The position numbers and the translations under genes are program-made. From NCBI GenBank assembly GCA_964494625.1, contig CAZBRT010000003.1:496001-560000 (forward strand): DNA of 64,000 nt. The letters are read 5' to 3'. How positions within the stretch are numbered: the stretch's first letter is position 1; each line of letters opens with the position of its first letter. The DNA comes from UBA2784 sp964494625 (GTDB taxonomy: Bacteria > Pseudomonadota > Alphaproteobacteria > Micropepsales > Micropepsaceae). The notes below the pieces were generated by a model. The model was not told the origin of the DNA, made no database searches, and was given only the letters and a program-made list of their open reading frames with translations. This document shows positions 33,627-42,539 of this stretch, piece after piece.

Positions 33627-33640
33627 TTGACAAAGATCAA
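33627..33640 (+). promoter_or_regulatory. FNR/FixK-type box TTGAC-AAAG-ATCAA
   Basis: The site matches TTGAT-N4-ATCAA with one change in the left half. It lies 139 bp before ccoN and 71 bp before the divergent small membrane gene. cbb3 operons in Alphaproteobacteria are normally activated by FixK/FnrL under low oxygen, so the site probably drives ccoNOQP. Confidence 0.75.
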
Positions 33641-33778
33641 GATGACGCCCGCCCGGTTCGGCTCCACTCCGGCCGCATATTCGCGCGAATCCCGGTTGGT
33701 CCATGAACTGGGGATCCATGCCCTGCGAAGGGGGCCTCTTGGGTTTCGCGTGTCCTGCGAAGAGGGGATCGCTGAACC

Positions 33779-35473
33779 ATGTCCACCAACACCATGCCGG
33801 GCGGCCCGGCGCAATCAGGCCCGGGAATCTCAGATCCAGGAAAGTCAGGCGGGGGCCACGGCGACCACTGGCTTGTCGGCATTGTGCTCGCCGTATTTCT
33901 TGTCGGCTCCCTGATGGTGATCCAGCAGACGGAAGACTCGCTCTTTGCCTTCCATGCGACGGTCTTTTTTGCCGGCTGTGTGGTTGGTCTTGTTCTGCTG
34001 CTTCGATCCTATGGCAGCGGTGTCAGGCAGGGCGAAGACAGTTATTTTGACAGCGTTGTCCGCGCGGGCACGATTGCCTCCCTGTTCTGGGGAATTGCCG
34101 GGTTCCTTGCGGGCCTCGTTATCGCGTTGCAGCTTGCCTTCCCCGACATCTTCTACATCCCGGCATTGCCCGAGCTCAATTTCGGACGCCTGCGGCCACT
34201 GCACACGTCGGCAGTCATTTTTGCATTCGGCGGCAATGTACTGATCGCAACCTCGTTCTATGTCGTGCAGCGGACGTGCAAAGCGCGGCTGGCGGGCGGC
34301 ATTGCAGGCTGGTTCGTGTTCTGGGGCTATCAGCTTTTCATCGTGCTTGCGGCGACCGGTTATCTCGCGGGCATCACCCAGGGCAAGGAATATGCCGAGC
34401 CCGAATGGTACGTCGATCTGTGGCTCACCATTGTTTGGGTCGTCTATCTTCTCGTGTTCCTCGGCACGCTGTGGAAACGCAAAGAGCCCCATATCTATGT
34501 GGCCAACTGGTTCTACCTCGCCTTCATCGTGACGATTGCGATGCTGCACATCGTCAACAATCTGGCGCTGCCGGTCGATTTCCTCTCGGTGAAGAGCTAT
34601 CCGGTGTTCGCCGGTGTGCAGGATGCGCTGACGCAATGGTGGTATGGCCACAATGCGGTCGGGTTTTTCCTGACAGCGGGGTTCCTCGCCATCATGTATT
34701 ACTTCGTGCCGAAGCAGGCGCAGCGGCCGGTCTATTCGTACCGCCTGTCCATCGTGCATTTCTGGTCGCTGATCTTCATCTATATCTGGGCAGGTCCGCA
34801 CCATCTGCATTATACCGCGCTGCCGCAATGGGCGCAGACGCTGGGCATGACCTTCTCGATCATGCTGTGGATGCCCAGCTGGGGCGGCATGATCAACGGC
34901 CTCATGACCCTTTCAGGCGCGTGGGACAAGCTGCGCACGGATCCGGTCCTGCGCATGCTCGTCGTGTCGGTTGCCTTCTACGGCATGAGCACGTTTGAAG
35001 GCCCCGTCATGAGCATCCGTGAGGTGAATGCGCTGTCGCATTACACCGACTGGACCATCGGCCACGTCCACTCCGGCGCGATGGGCTGGGTCGGATTTGT
35101 CAGCTTCGGCGCGATCTACTGCCTTGTGCCGTGGCTGTGGAAGCGCGAGCGCCTCTACTCGCTCAAGCTCGTCGAGTGGCACTTCTGGATCTCGACCATC
35201 GGTATCGTCTTCTACATCACGGCGATGTGGGTGAGCGGCATCATGCAGGGACTGATGTGGCGCGCCTATAACGCCTTCGGCTTCCTTGAATACTCGTTCG
35301 TGGAGACGGTCGAGGCGATGCATCCCTATTATGTGATCCGTGCCCTGGGCGGCGGGCTCTTCCTCGTCGGCGCACTCATCATGGCGTGGAACATCTGGCG
35401 CACCATCAAGGGCGATGTGCGCTCAAGCGAGCCGCTGCGGCGCCCTGCGCTTGCAGCCGCAGCAGCAGCGTGA
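33779..35473 (+). CDS. ccoN: cbb3-type cytochrome c oxidase subunit I (CcoN)
   Basis: A 564-residue, 12-span haem-copper oxidase subunit. Visible ligand histidines are in LRPLHTSAVIFAFGGN (low-spin haem), WWYGHNAVGFFLTAGF (CuB), WAGPHHLHYTALPQWA (CuB pair) and SHYTDWTIGHVHSGAMGWVG (haem ligands). It reduces O2 to water with high affinity and pumps protons. It is longer than many CcoN at the N-terminus (about 35 extra residues before the first span). An upstream FNR box implies low-oxygen induction. It starts the ccoNOQP-ccoGHIS cluster. Confidence 0.97.
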   Translation: MSTNTMPGGPAQSGPGISDPGKSGGGHGDHWLVGIVLAVFLVGSLMVIQQTEDSLFAFHATVFFAGCVVGLVLLLRSYGSGVRQGEDSYFDSVVRAGTIASLFWGIAGFLAGLVIALQLAFPDIFYIPALPELNFGRLRPLHTSAVIFAFGGNVLIATSFYVVQRTCKARLAGGIAGWFVFWGYQLFIVLAATGYLAGITQGKEYAEPEWYVDLWLTIVWVVYLLVFLGTLWKRKEPHIYVANWFYLAFIVTIAMLHIVNNLALPVDFLSVKSYPVFAGVQDALTQWWYGHNAVGFFLTAGFLAIMYYFVPKQAQRPVYSYRLSIVHFWSLIFIYIWAGPHHLHYTALPQWAQTLGMTFSIMLWMPSWGGMINGLMTLSGAWDKLRTDPVLRMLVVSVAFYGMSTFEGPVMSIREVNALSHYTDWTIGHVHSGAMGWVGFVSFGAIYCLVPWLWKRERLYSLKLVEWHFWISTIGIVFYITAMWVSGIMQGLMWRAYNAFGFLEYSFVETVEAMHPYYVIRALGGGLFLVGALIMAWNIWRTIKGDVRSSEPLRRPALAAAAAA

Positions 35474-35483
35474 GGGGGACACC

Positions 35484-36218
35484 ATGAAATTCGATCACGG
35501 AATCTTCGAACGCAACTCGCTGCTTTTGACCGGCGGCATTCTCGTTGTCGTTGCCATCGGCGGCATCGTTGAAATCGCGCCGCTTTTCTACCTCGAGAAC
35601 ACGATCGAGAAGGTCGAGGGCGTGCGGCCCTACACGCCGCTCGAGCTTGCCGGCCGCAACATCTATATCCGCGAAGGCTGTTACACCTGCCACTCGCAGA
35701 TGATCCGCCCGTTGCGTGACGAGGTGGAACGCTATGGCCATTACAGCCTGGCGTCGGAGAGCATGTACGACCATCCCTTCCAGTGGGGGTCAAAGCGCAC
35801 GGGGCCAGACCTTGCACGCGTCGGCGGCAAATACTCGGACACGTGGCATGTCGCGCATATGGTTGACCCGCGTTCGGTCGTGCCGGAATCGGTCATGCCG
35901 CCCTACGGCTTCCTTGCGGAGGCCGATCTGGACGCGGATCGCATCCAGGCAGACCTTGCCGCCAATCAGGCGCTTGGGGTTCCGTACACGGATGAAATGC
36001 TCGCCAAGGCTGCGGCCGACCTGATGGCCCAGGCCAGCCCCGATGGCGACGATGCGGCCGGCTTTGCCAAACGCTGGCCGACAGCCCTGATGCGCGACTT
36101 TGACGGCGATCCATCCCGCGTCACCGAGATGGATGCGATCATCGCTTACATGCAGATGCTCGGCACGACGGTCGATTTCTCGACCTACGAGCCGCAGGCA
36201 CCTGAAAATCTGCGCTGA
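35484..36218 (+). CDS. ccoO: cbb3-type cytochrome c oxidase subunit II (CcoO)
   Basis: This 244-residue mono-haem c protein has an N-terminal anchor (GGILVVVAIGGIVEIAPLFY) and the haem motif CYTCH (C66, C69, H70), followed by SQMIRPLRDEVERYGHYSLA. The axial Met candidate lies in VPESVMPPYGFLAE. It passes electrons from CcoP to CcoN. GAGGGGG precedes the ATG, 8 bp after the ccoN stop. Confidence 0.97.
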   Translation: MKFDHGIFERNSLLLTGGILVVVAIGGIVEIAPLFYLENTIEKVEGVRPYTPLELAGRNIYIREGCYTCHSQMIRPLRDEVERYGHYSLASESMYDHPFQWGSKRTGPDLARVGGKYSDTWHVAHMVDPRSVVPESVMPPYGFLAEADLDADRIQADLAANQALGVPYTDEMLAKAAADLMAQASPDGDDAAGFAKRWPTALMRDFDGDPSRVTEMDAIIAYMQMLGTTVDFSTYEPQAPENLR

Positions 36219-36230
36219 AGGGGACCCGAC

Positions 36231-36383
36231 ATGACATCCGACAGCCTTTCCACTTTCGCCCAGACATGGGGCCTTCTCTACTTTGTGTTGCTGTTTGCGG
36301 GCGCTGTTGCCTATGCGCTGTGGCCATCCAACCGGCAGAAATTCGATCGCGCGGCGCGCTTGCCGCTGGAGGGTGACGAATGA
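36231..36383 (+). CDS. ccoQ: cbb3-type oxidase subunit CcoQ
   Basis: The 50-residue protein has a single span (WGLLYFVLLFAGAVAYALWP) followed by a short charged tail (SNRQKFDRAARLPLEGDE). This is the usual form of CcoQ, which stabilises the complex and CcoP association. GGGGA lies upstream. Its stop overlaps the ccoP ATG (ATGA). Confidence 0.93.
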   Translation: MTSDSLSTFAQTWGLLYFVLLFAGAVAYALWPSNRQKFDRAARLPLEGDE

Positions 36384-37255
36384 GCACGCACCACGAAAAG
36401 GAACGTGATGCCCATAGCGGCGTCGAGACGACCGGTCACGAATGGGACGGGATCAAGGAGCTGAACAATCCCCTGCCGAAATGGTGGCTGCAGGTGTTCT
36501 ATGCCACGGTCCTCATCGCCATCGTCTATTGGGTGCTGATGCCCGCCTTTCCGCTTGTTGACAGCGCAACGACGGGCGTTCTCGGGGAATCCGACCGTGC
36601 CAATGTGGCGAGCGACCTTGCCGCGCTGAGGGCCCAGCGTGCGCCGACCATGGCCACACTTTCTGACACGCCGCTGCAGGCCATCGAGCAGGATCCGGAT
36701 CTGCTGTCCTTTGTTTTGGCGGCGGGGGCATCGGTGTTCGGTGACAATTGTGCGCCGTGCCACGGCTCGGGCGCGCAAGGCGGGACCGGCTATCCCAACC
36801 TCATCGATGATGTGTGGATCTGGGGCGGCACGCTGGACGACATCCGCCAGACCATCCGCTTCGGTGTCCGCTCGGACCACGCCGATACGCGGCTGTCGGA
36901 CATGCCGGCCTTTGGGCGCGATGAACTTCTGACAAAGGCGCAGATCGCGGACCTTGCCCAGTATGTCCTTTCAATATCCGGCCAGAAAGGCGATGCAGGG
37001 GCGGTCGCGCGCGCGCAGCCCTTGTTCGCCGAACAATGTGCCATCTGTCACGGCGAGACCGGGCAGGGGATGCGTGAACTGGGTGCGCCGAACCTGACGG
37101 ATCGCGACTGGCTTTATGGCAGTGATGTCGAATCCATCACCTTCACCATCACCAATGCACGCCGCGGTGTGATGCCCGCGTGGACCGGCCGTATTGATGA
37201 TGCGACCATCAACGCGCTGGCGATCTATGTCCACGCGCTTGGCGGCGGTGAATAG
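36380..37255 (+). CDS. ccoP: cbb3-type cytochrome c oxidase subunit III (CcoP), di-haem
   Basis: A 291-residue protein has an N-terminal domain containing WDGIKELNNPLPKWWLQVFY, typical of CcoP, and one span. Two haem c motifs follow: CAPCH (C124-H128) and CAICH (C220-H224). It receives electrons from soluble or bc1-linked cytochrome c and feeds CcoO. The start overlaps the ccoQ stop. The protein is intact and of usual length. Confidence 0.97.
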   Translation: MSTHHEKERDAHSGVETTGHEWDGIKELNNPLPKWWLQVFYATVLIAIVYWVLMPAFPLVDSATTGVLGESDRANVASDLAALRAQRAPTMATLSDTPLQAIEQDPDLLSFVLAAGASVFGDNCAPCHGSGAQGGTGYPNLIDDVWIWGGTLDDIRQTIRFGVRSDHADTRLSDMPAFGRDELLTKAQIADLAQYVLSISGQKGDAGAVARAQPLFAEQCAICHGETGQGMRELGAPNLTDRDWLYGSDVESITFTITNARRGVMPAWTGRIDDATINALAIYVHALGGGE

Positions 37256-37263
37256 GAGCGGGA

Positions 37264-38733
37264 ATGGATCGCACGCCCGACGGCAATGCTGCGCATGAAG
37301 TTGCAGTGTCGGACGCACGGGCGGTCAACAGTGCCAATGTCCGCACGCTCTACAAGGCGCGCGAGCCGATCTATCCCAAGAGGGTGCGCGGCCTTTTCCG
37401 GCGCACCAAATGGCTGATGATGGGTTTTGCACTGGCGGTCTATTACCTCCTGCCCTGGTTGCGCTGGGACAGGGGTGAAGGCCGTCCTTCGCAGGCTGTG
37501 CTGGTCGATTTTGCGGGAGAGCGGTTCTACTTTTTCTGGATCGAGATCTGGCCGCAGGAAGTCTATTACATCACCGGACTTCTGATCCTTGCATCGCTGT
37601 TGCTGTTTCTGGTGACGTCGATGTTCGGCCGCATCTGGTGCGGCTATGCCTGTCCGCAAACGGTGTGGACCGATCTTTTCCTCGCCATCGAGCGGCTGTT
37701 TGAAGGCGACCGCAACGCCCAGATCCGCCTGGCAAAGATGCCATGGGGGGCCAGCAAGCTCGTCCGCAAGGCGGGAAAGCACGCAGTCTGGCTCGCCATT
37801 GCGGCGGCGACAGGCGGTGCGCTGGTCTTCTATTTCCATGATGCGCCAAGCCTTTTACCGGCCATTTTTGACGGAACGGGTCCGGGTTCAGCCTATCTCT
37901 TCATCGGCATCCTCACTTTCACGACCTACATGCTGGCGGGTTTCGCGCGCGAGCAGGTGTGCATCTATATGTGTCCGTGGCCGCGCATCCAGGCTGCGCT
38001 GACTGATGTCAACACGCTCAATGTCACTTACCGGAGCGACCGGGGCGAGCCGCGCGGTCCCCACAAGAAGGGGCAAAGCTGGGAAGGGCGCGGGCATTGC
38101 ATTGACTGCAACCAGTGTGTGGCCGTCTGTCCGATGGGCATCGATATCCGCGACGGCGACCAGCTGGAGTGCATCAACTGCGCGCTGTGCATCGACGCCT
38201 GCAACGGCGTCATGAAAAAGGTCGGTCTGCCGGCGGGTCTTATCGGTTACGACACGGCCCGGAATGTCGAGCTGCGGGCGTCAGGCCAGAAGCCCAAGGT
38301 GACGTTGTTCCGGCCGCGCACGATGCTCTATCTGGTCCTGATCGCGGCCATTGGCGCGTTCATGCTGATGTCGCTGGGGGGCCGTGCGACCATCGACCTC
38401 AACGTGTTGCGCGACCGCAATCCGCCTTATGTGCAATTGTCGGACGGCAGGTTCCGCAATGCCTATACACTCAAGTTGATGAACCGTTCGGGCGCGCCAC
38501 GCACTTTCATTGTCTCGGTCACGCCGGCGAATGTCTTTGCCTTGCGTGCGGTCGGCATCGAGGATGCCGGTATCCTGACCGTTACGGTGGCGACCGACGA
38601 GACGCGGGCCTTGCGCGTATTCCTTACCGGACGTGCGCAGGAAGGCGTGAGCACGCCGATCATCTTCTCGGTGCGTGACGCAGAGACAGGCGAGACCGTG
38701 ACGGATGAAACCAATTTCCTGACAGGTGAATGA
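37264..38733 (+). CDS. ccoG: Cytochrome oxidase maturation ferredoxin-like protein CcoG
   Basis: This 489-residue polyferredoxin-type membrane protein has several spans and two 4Fe-4S motifs (CIDCNQCVAVCP and CINCALCIDACN). It also has further cysteines at WCGYACPQTVWTD and MCPWPRIQAA. A C-terminal FixG-type domain (NPPYVQLSDGRFRNAYTLKL, then MNRSGAPRTF) completes it. It is CcoG/RdxA/FixG, which reduces copper for CcoN assembly. GGGA precedes the ATG, 8 bp after ccoP. Confidence 0.95.
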   Translation: MDRTPDGNAAHEVAVSDARAVNSANVRTLYKAREPIYPKRVRGLFRRTKWLMMGFALAVYYLLPWLRWDRGEGRPSQAVLVDFAGERFYFFWIEIWPQEVYYITGLLILASLLLFLVTSMFGRIWCGYACPQTVWTDLFLAIERLFEGDRNAQIRLAKMPWGASKLVRKAGKHAVWLAIAAATGGALVFYFHDAPSLLPAIFDGTGPGSAYLFIGILTFTTYMLAGFAREQVCIYMCPWPRIQAALTDVNTLNVTYRSDRGEPRGPHKKGQSWEGRGHCIDCNQCVAVCPMGIDIRDGDQLECINCALCIDACNGVMKKVGLPAGLIGYDTARNVELRASGQKPKVTLFRPRTMLYLVLIAAIGAFMLMSLGGRATIDLNVLRDRNPPYVQLSDGRFRNAYTLKLMNRSGAPRTFIVSVTPANVFALRAVGIEDAGILTVTVATDETRALRVFLTGRAQEGVSTPIIFSVRDAETGETVTDETNFLTGE

Positions 38734-39233
38734 TGGGCACGACAACAACGCCGGATGGAAGCCGACCGATCACGGGCAGGCGGGTGCTTTTCATGCTGCT
38801 CGGCTTTTTCGGGGTGGTGATGGGCGTCAATGCCTATTTCATCGTCACGGCGATCAGCAGTTTTCCCGGCGAGGACGTCAGGCGCTCGTGGTTCCAGGGT
38901 CTGCATTACAACGAGATCATCGCCGAGCGGGCTGAACAGGCGGCACTTGGCTGGACGGCCGTGCTCGGCATCGGCGGTGAGGGCGACCAATCCTTTGCCG
39001 AATTGCGCATGACGGCCAATGGCGCGCCTTTGGGTGATCTTGAGATTGCGGCCACGATGCTGCATCCGACGGATTCCGGACTGGATCGCCTCCTCGATTT
39101 CGAGCGCGTGGCAATCGGGGTGTGGCGGGCGCGGCTTGACGGCATTCCGGCGGGCCAGTGGGATATTGCGTTCACCGCCACTGACCTTGCCGGTCATGCG
39201 TTTCAGGGGAAGCGCCGCATATGGCTGCGCTAG
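38730..39233 (+). CDS. ccoH: FixH/CcoH family cbb3 assembly protein
   Basis: The 167-residue protein has one N-terminal span (RRVLFMLLGFFGVVMGVNAY) and a periplasmic beta domain with WFQGLHYNEIIAERAEQAAL and GQWDIAFTATDLAGHAFQGK. This fits FixH/CcoH, which stays bound to the oxidase and helps assembly. The ATGATG start overlaps the ccoG stop. Its own stop lies inside ccoI, a 13-bp overlap. Confidence 0.9.
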   Translation: MMGTTTTPDGSRPITGRRVLFMLLGFFGVVMGVNAYFIVTAISSFPGEDVRRSWFQGLHYNEIIAERAEQAALGWTAVLGIGGEGDQSFAELRMTANGAPLGDLEIAATMLHPTDSGLDRLLDFERVAIGVWRARLDGIPAGQWDIAFTATDLAGHAFQGKRRIWLR

Positions 39234-41479
39234 AAACCGGCGCGGGCTGCCCGACCTTCGGGGTTGAGGAGGAGCCGGTCGCATTCGATCCGGCGCCTTT
39301 CGTCCGGCGCGATGCGGCAGGCCGGATGCATCTTGAGCTTGTGGTGCGTGGCGCCCATTGCGGCGCCTGCATCTCGCGCATCGAGCGCGGGGTGAAGGGA
39401 TTGCCCGGCATGCTGGACGTGCGGATGAACCTTTCCACGCGCAAGTTCAGTGCGGCCTGGCAGGGTCCGCTTCAGCCCATCCGCATCACCGAGGCGATTG
39501 CCGGTCTTGGCTATGGCGTTGCGCCCTTTGATGCCGCGTCGGTTGCTGCTGACACGCATGCGGAAAACCGGCTGCTGCTGCGCTGCCTTGGCATCACGGC
39601 CTTTGCGTCGATGAATGTGATGCTCTTGTCGGTCGCCATCTGGGCCGGGCTTGGCGTGGACATGGAAACGGCGACGCGCACGCTGTTCTACTGGATCAGC
39701 GCCTTCATTGCGGTCCCGGCAACGCTCTATGGCGGCATCCCGTTCTTCCGCTCAGCCATCAGTGCCCTGCGCAAGGGCCGCGCCAACATGGATGTGCCCA
39801 TCTCGATTGCGGTCCTCGGGGCGCTGGCGCTCAGTCTCTATGAGGCGTCGATTGCAGGCGAGCACGCCTATTTTGAAGCGCCGGTGATGCTGCTTTTCCT
39901 GTTGCTGATCGGGCGCTGGCTTGACCACAATCTGCGCGACCGGGCGCGGGCGGCGGCGCGCAATCTTCTGGCCATCCAGTCACTGCCAGCCCTGCGGCTC
40001 GGCGCGGACGGGCACGCCGAAGCGGTGGCGGCGCGCGATGTTGTTCCGGGCGACCGGCTTCTTGTCATGCCCGGTGACCGCGTGGTGGCCGATGCCGAAG
40101 TGATCGAAGGCGACAGCGACGTTGATTGTGCGCTGGTGACGGGAGAGAGCACGCCGGTTGCGGTCGCGCCGGGTGCGCGGCTTCATGCGGGTGTCGTCAA
40201 TCTCTCGCGGCGTCTCATCATCCGTGCGGCGGCGCGCAGCGAGGATTCACTGGTTGCGCAACTCACGCGCCTTGTGGAGGCCGGGGAGCAGACACGCTCG
40301 CGCTATGTGCGGCTGGCTGACAAGGCGGCCGCCGTCTATGTGCCGGTTGTGCACACGCTGGCGGCCCTTGTCTTTGTCGGCTGGTTCTTCGTGATGGACG
40401 CAGGCGCGCATACGGCCTCGGTCAACGCAATTGCAGTTCTCATCATCACATGCCCCTGTGCGCTTGGCCTTGCGGTTCCGGCGGTGCAGGTGGTCGCAAC
40501 CGGACGCCTTTTCCGGGCGGGCATTCTGGTGAAATCGGGGGACGCACTGGAGCGCATTGCCGAGGCAACCGATGTGGTCTTCGACAAAACCGGCACGTTG
40601 ACACTCGGGAGGCCGGTTCTGGCGGAGCGGCAACAGGTTGATCCCGTCCTTTTGCAGGAAGCGGCGCGGCTTGCGCGCGCCAGCCGTCATCCGCTGTCAC
40701 GTGCGCTGGCGCAGGCGGCTGGCCCCGGCCTTGTTGCGATGAACGCGCGCGAGAACCCCGGTGAAGGCATCGAAGCCGTGATTGATGGCCGGCAGGTCCG
40801 GCTTGGACGCGCCGATTTCGTCGGCGCCGTCGCAGCGCTGCCGCCTTTGACAAGCACGGATCAGGCACTGGCGCTCTGGTATGGACAGGCAGGCGGCACT
40901 GCGGTGCGCTTTGTCTTTGATGACGTCATGCGCGCGGACGCACGCGCGGTGACGGATGCCCTGGGCAAGCGCGGCCTCAATGTCGAGCTTTTGTCGGGCG
41001 ACCGCGCAGGTCCGGTCGGCATGATCGCGGCGGCGGCAGGCATCAACAACTGGAAGGCCGGGCTGCTCCCGCATGAGAAGACCGAGCGGCTTGCCGCCCT
41101 CAAGGCGTCGGGCGCGCGCACGCTGATGATCGGCGACGGGCTCAATGATGCGCCCGCCCTTGCGCAAGCGCACGCTTCCATGGCGCCAGGCTCAGCAGTC
41201 GATGCCACGCAGTCGGCCTCTGACCTTGTGTTTCAGGGCGATACGCTGGAGCCTGTGATCGAGGCCATCGACGTTGCCCGCCAAGCGCGGCGACTGGTGA
41301 TGGAGAATTTCGCCTTCTCGGCGCTTTACAACGCCATTGCCATCCCGTTTGCGGCGCTGGGCCAAGTGACGCCACTCATTGCCGCCATCGCCATGTCGGC
41401 GTCATCCATGATCGTCACGCTGAATGCCCTGCGGTTGAACAGAAGCCGCCAGACCTCGCTGAAGTACCGGAGGCCCTGA
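39221..41479 (+). CDS. ccoI: Copper-translocating P-type ATPase CcoI/FixI
   Basis: The 752-residue P1B ATPase has an N-terminal metal-binding domain with CGAC (C47, C50). The metal path is TCPCALGLAVP (C411, C413), the phosphorylation site DKTGTLT (D455) and the hinge GDGLNDAPA. It belongs to the CcoI/CtpA type, delivering copper to the periplasmic side for the CcoN CuB site. It overlaps ccoH by 13 bp and its stop overlaps the ccoS start (TGATG), so translation is probably coupled. Confidence 0.96.
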   Translation: MAALETGAGCPTFGVEEEPVAFDPAPFVRRDAAGRMHLELVVRGAHCGACISRIERGVKGLPGMLDVRMNLSTRKFSAAWQGPLQPIRITEAIAGLGYGVAPFDAASVAADTHAENRLLLRCLGITAFASMNVMLLSVAIWAGLGVDMETATRTLFYWISAFIAVPATLYGGIPFFRSAISALRKGRANMDVPISIAVLGALALSLYEASIAGEHAYFEAPVMLLFLLLIGRWLDHNLRDRARAAARNLLAIQSLPALRLGADGHAEAVAARDVVPGDRLLVMPGDRVVADAEVIEGDSDVDCALVTGESTPVAVAPGARLHAGVVNLSRRLIIRAAARSEDSLVAQLTRLVEAGEQTRSRYVRLADKAAAVYVPVVHTLAALVFVGWFFVMDAGAHTASVNAIAVLIITCPCALGLAVPAVQVVATGRLFRAGILVKSGDALERIAEATDVVFDKTGTLTLGRPVLAERQQVDPVLLQEAARLARASRHPLSRALAQAAGPGLVAMNARENPGEGIEAVIDGRQVRLGRADFVGAVAALPPLTSTDQALALWYGQAGGTAVRFVFDDVMRADARAVTDALGKRGLNVELLSGDRAGPVGMIAAAAGINNWKAGLLPHEKTERLAALKASGARTLMIGDGLNDAPALAQAHASMAPGSAVDATQSASDLVFQGDTLEPVIEAIDVARQARRLVMENFAFSALYNAIAIPFAALGQVTPLIAAIAMSASSMIVTLNALRLNRSRQTSLKYRRP

Positions 41480-41631
41480 TGGACGCCCTTGTATGGCTGA
41501 TCCCCGCCGCTCTGGCGCTGGGCGGGTTGGGACTGGTTGCGTTCCTGTGGACGCTGCGTGCCGGCCAGTATGAGGACATGGAAGGGGCGGCCCAACGCAT
41601 CCTGCAGGATGACGACGACCGCCCCGGCTGA
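41479..41631 (+). CDS. ccoS: cbb3-type oxidase assembly protein CcoS
   Basis: This 50-residue protein begins MDALVWLIPAALALGGLGLV, giving one span followed by AFLWTLRAGQYEDMEGAAQR, the CcoS signature with the D/E-rich tail ILQDDDDRPG. It is required for haem b and CuB insertion into CcoN. It is coupled to ccoI and ends the cluster; the convergent DUF2189 gene ends 20 bp away. Confidence 0.93.
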   Translation: MDALVWLIPAALALGGLGLVAFLWTLRAGQYEDMEGAAQRILQDDDDRPG

Positions 41632-41650
41632 GTGGCGCTATCTCACGGCC

Positions 41651-42424
41651 TTACTTCAGGGCGCTGCGATAGGCGTGCCAGCTTGCGTGCCCCAGAAGCG
41701 GGAAGATGACGATCAGCCCGACGCCGACGGTGACAAAGCCGAGTGCGATCAAGGAGGCGATCAGCCATGCCCACAGCATCATCGGCGCGAAGTTTTTCCG
41801 CACAGACTGCACGCTGGAGATGATCGCCGTGACGCCGTCGACATCGCGGTCAAGCAAGAGCGGCATCGAGACCACGGAGAGCGCATAGATCGCAAAGGCG
41901 ATGACACCGCCTGTCAGGCTGCCGATCACGAGCATGGTGAGGCCCGACCGTGTTGACACGAGAAAGGCCATGAACTCCGGCAGCGGCGGATAGGTGCTGC
42001 CAAGGAAGAGGGCGACCAGCAGGGTTGCGATCCGCATCCACACAAGGATGCCGAACATCAGGAAGAAGGCGACAAAGCCGAACTGCACCAGCGAGGGCGG
42101 TCGCGCCTTCAGGGCGCCGGCAAGCGTGACGGGCTGGCCGCGTTCATGGCGACGGCTGATTTCATAAAGGCCGATCGCTAGCACCGGTCCGACCAAGGCA
42201 AACGATGCCGCCGCGGCAGGGATGACCGAGTCGAGACCCGCCCACCACAGCCCCGCCGTGATGAGGGCACCTGCAGCCACGAATGAAAGGCCGTAGGCAA
42301 GGCTCGGCATGGGGCTGCGCTTGATGTCAGCCCAGCCTTTGGCGAGCCAGCTCCATGGGTCTTCCATACGCAATGCGTTCACTGTCGGGGCAGGCGGTAC
42401 CAGGGGCTCGCTTGTCTCGGTCAT
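41651..42424 (-). CDS. DUF2189 family membrane protein
   Basis: The 257-residue protein begins MTETSEPLVPPAPTVNALRM and has about six spans. The DUF2189 region is WSWLAKGWADIKRSPMPSLA, YGLSFVAAGALITAGLWWAG and LVGPVLAIGLYEISRRHERG. The frame extends upstream to 42553 but those codons overlap the regulatory region. It is often seen near cbb3 genes; an FNR box lies 82 bp before its start. Function is not established. Confidence 0.85.
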   Translation of the reverse strand: MTETSEPLVPPAPTVNALRMEDPWSWLAKGWADIKRSPMPSLAYGLSFVAAGALITAGLWWAGLDSVIPAAAASFALVGPVLAIGLYEISRRHERGQPVTLAGALKARPPSLVQFGFVAFFLMFGILVWMRIATLLVALFLGSTYPPLPEFMAFLVSTRSGLTMLVIGSLTGGVIAFAIYALSVVSMPLLLDRDVDGVTAIISSVQSVRKNFAPMMLWAWLIASLIALGFVTVGVGLIVIFPLLGHASWHAYRSALK

Positions 42425-42483
42425 GGCGTTCTCTCCCTTGATGCGGCATGTTCTGACGCACACCGCTTGATCTGGCCAGCATT

Positions 42484-42519
42484 TGACCCGAAGGTCATGC
42501 AGGCCTTGATTTAGGTCAA
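42484..42519. promoter_or_regulatory. FNR/FixK box and adjacent palindrome between divergent genes
   Basis: TTGAT-TTAG-GTCAA at 42506-42519 matches TTGAT-N4-ATCAA with one change. TGACC-CGAA-GGTCA at 42484-42497 is a perfect inverted repeat of a different type beside it. The box is 82 bp before the DUF2189 start but only 20 bp before the MFS start. It therefore more likely activates DUF2189; at the MFS gene it would sit in the transcribed leader or act as a block. Confidence 0.6.
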
Positions 42520-42539
42520 GATATTCCGGGGGAGAATGC

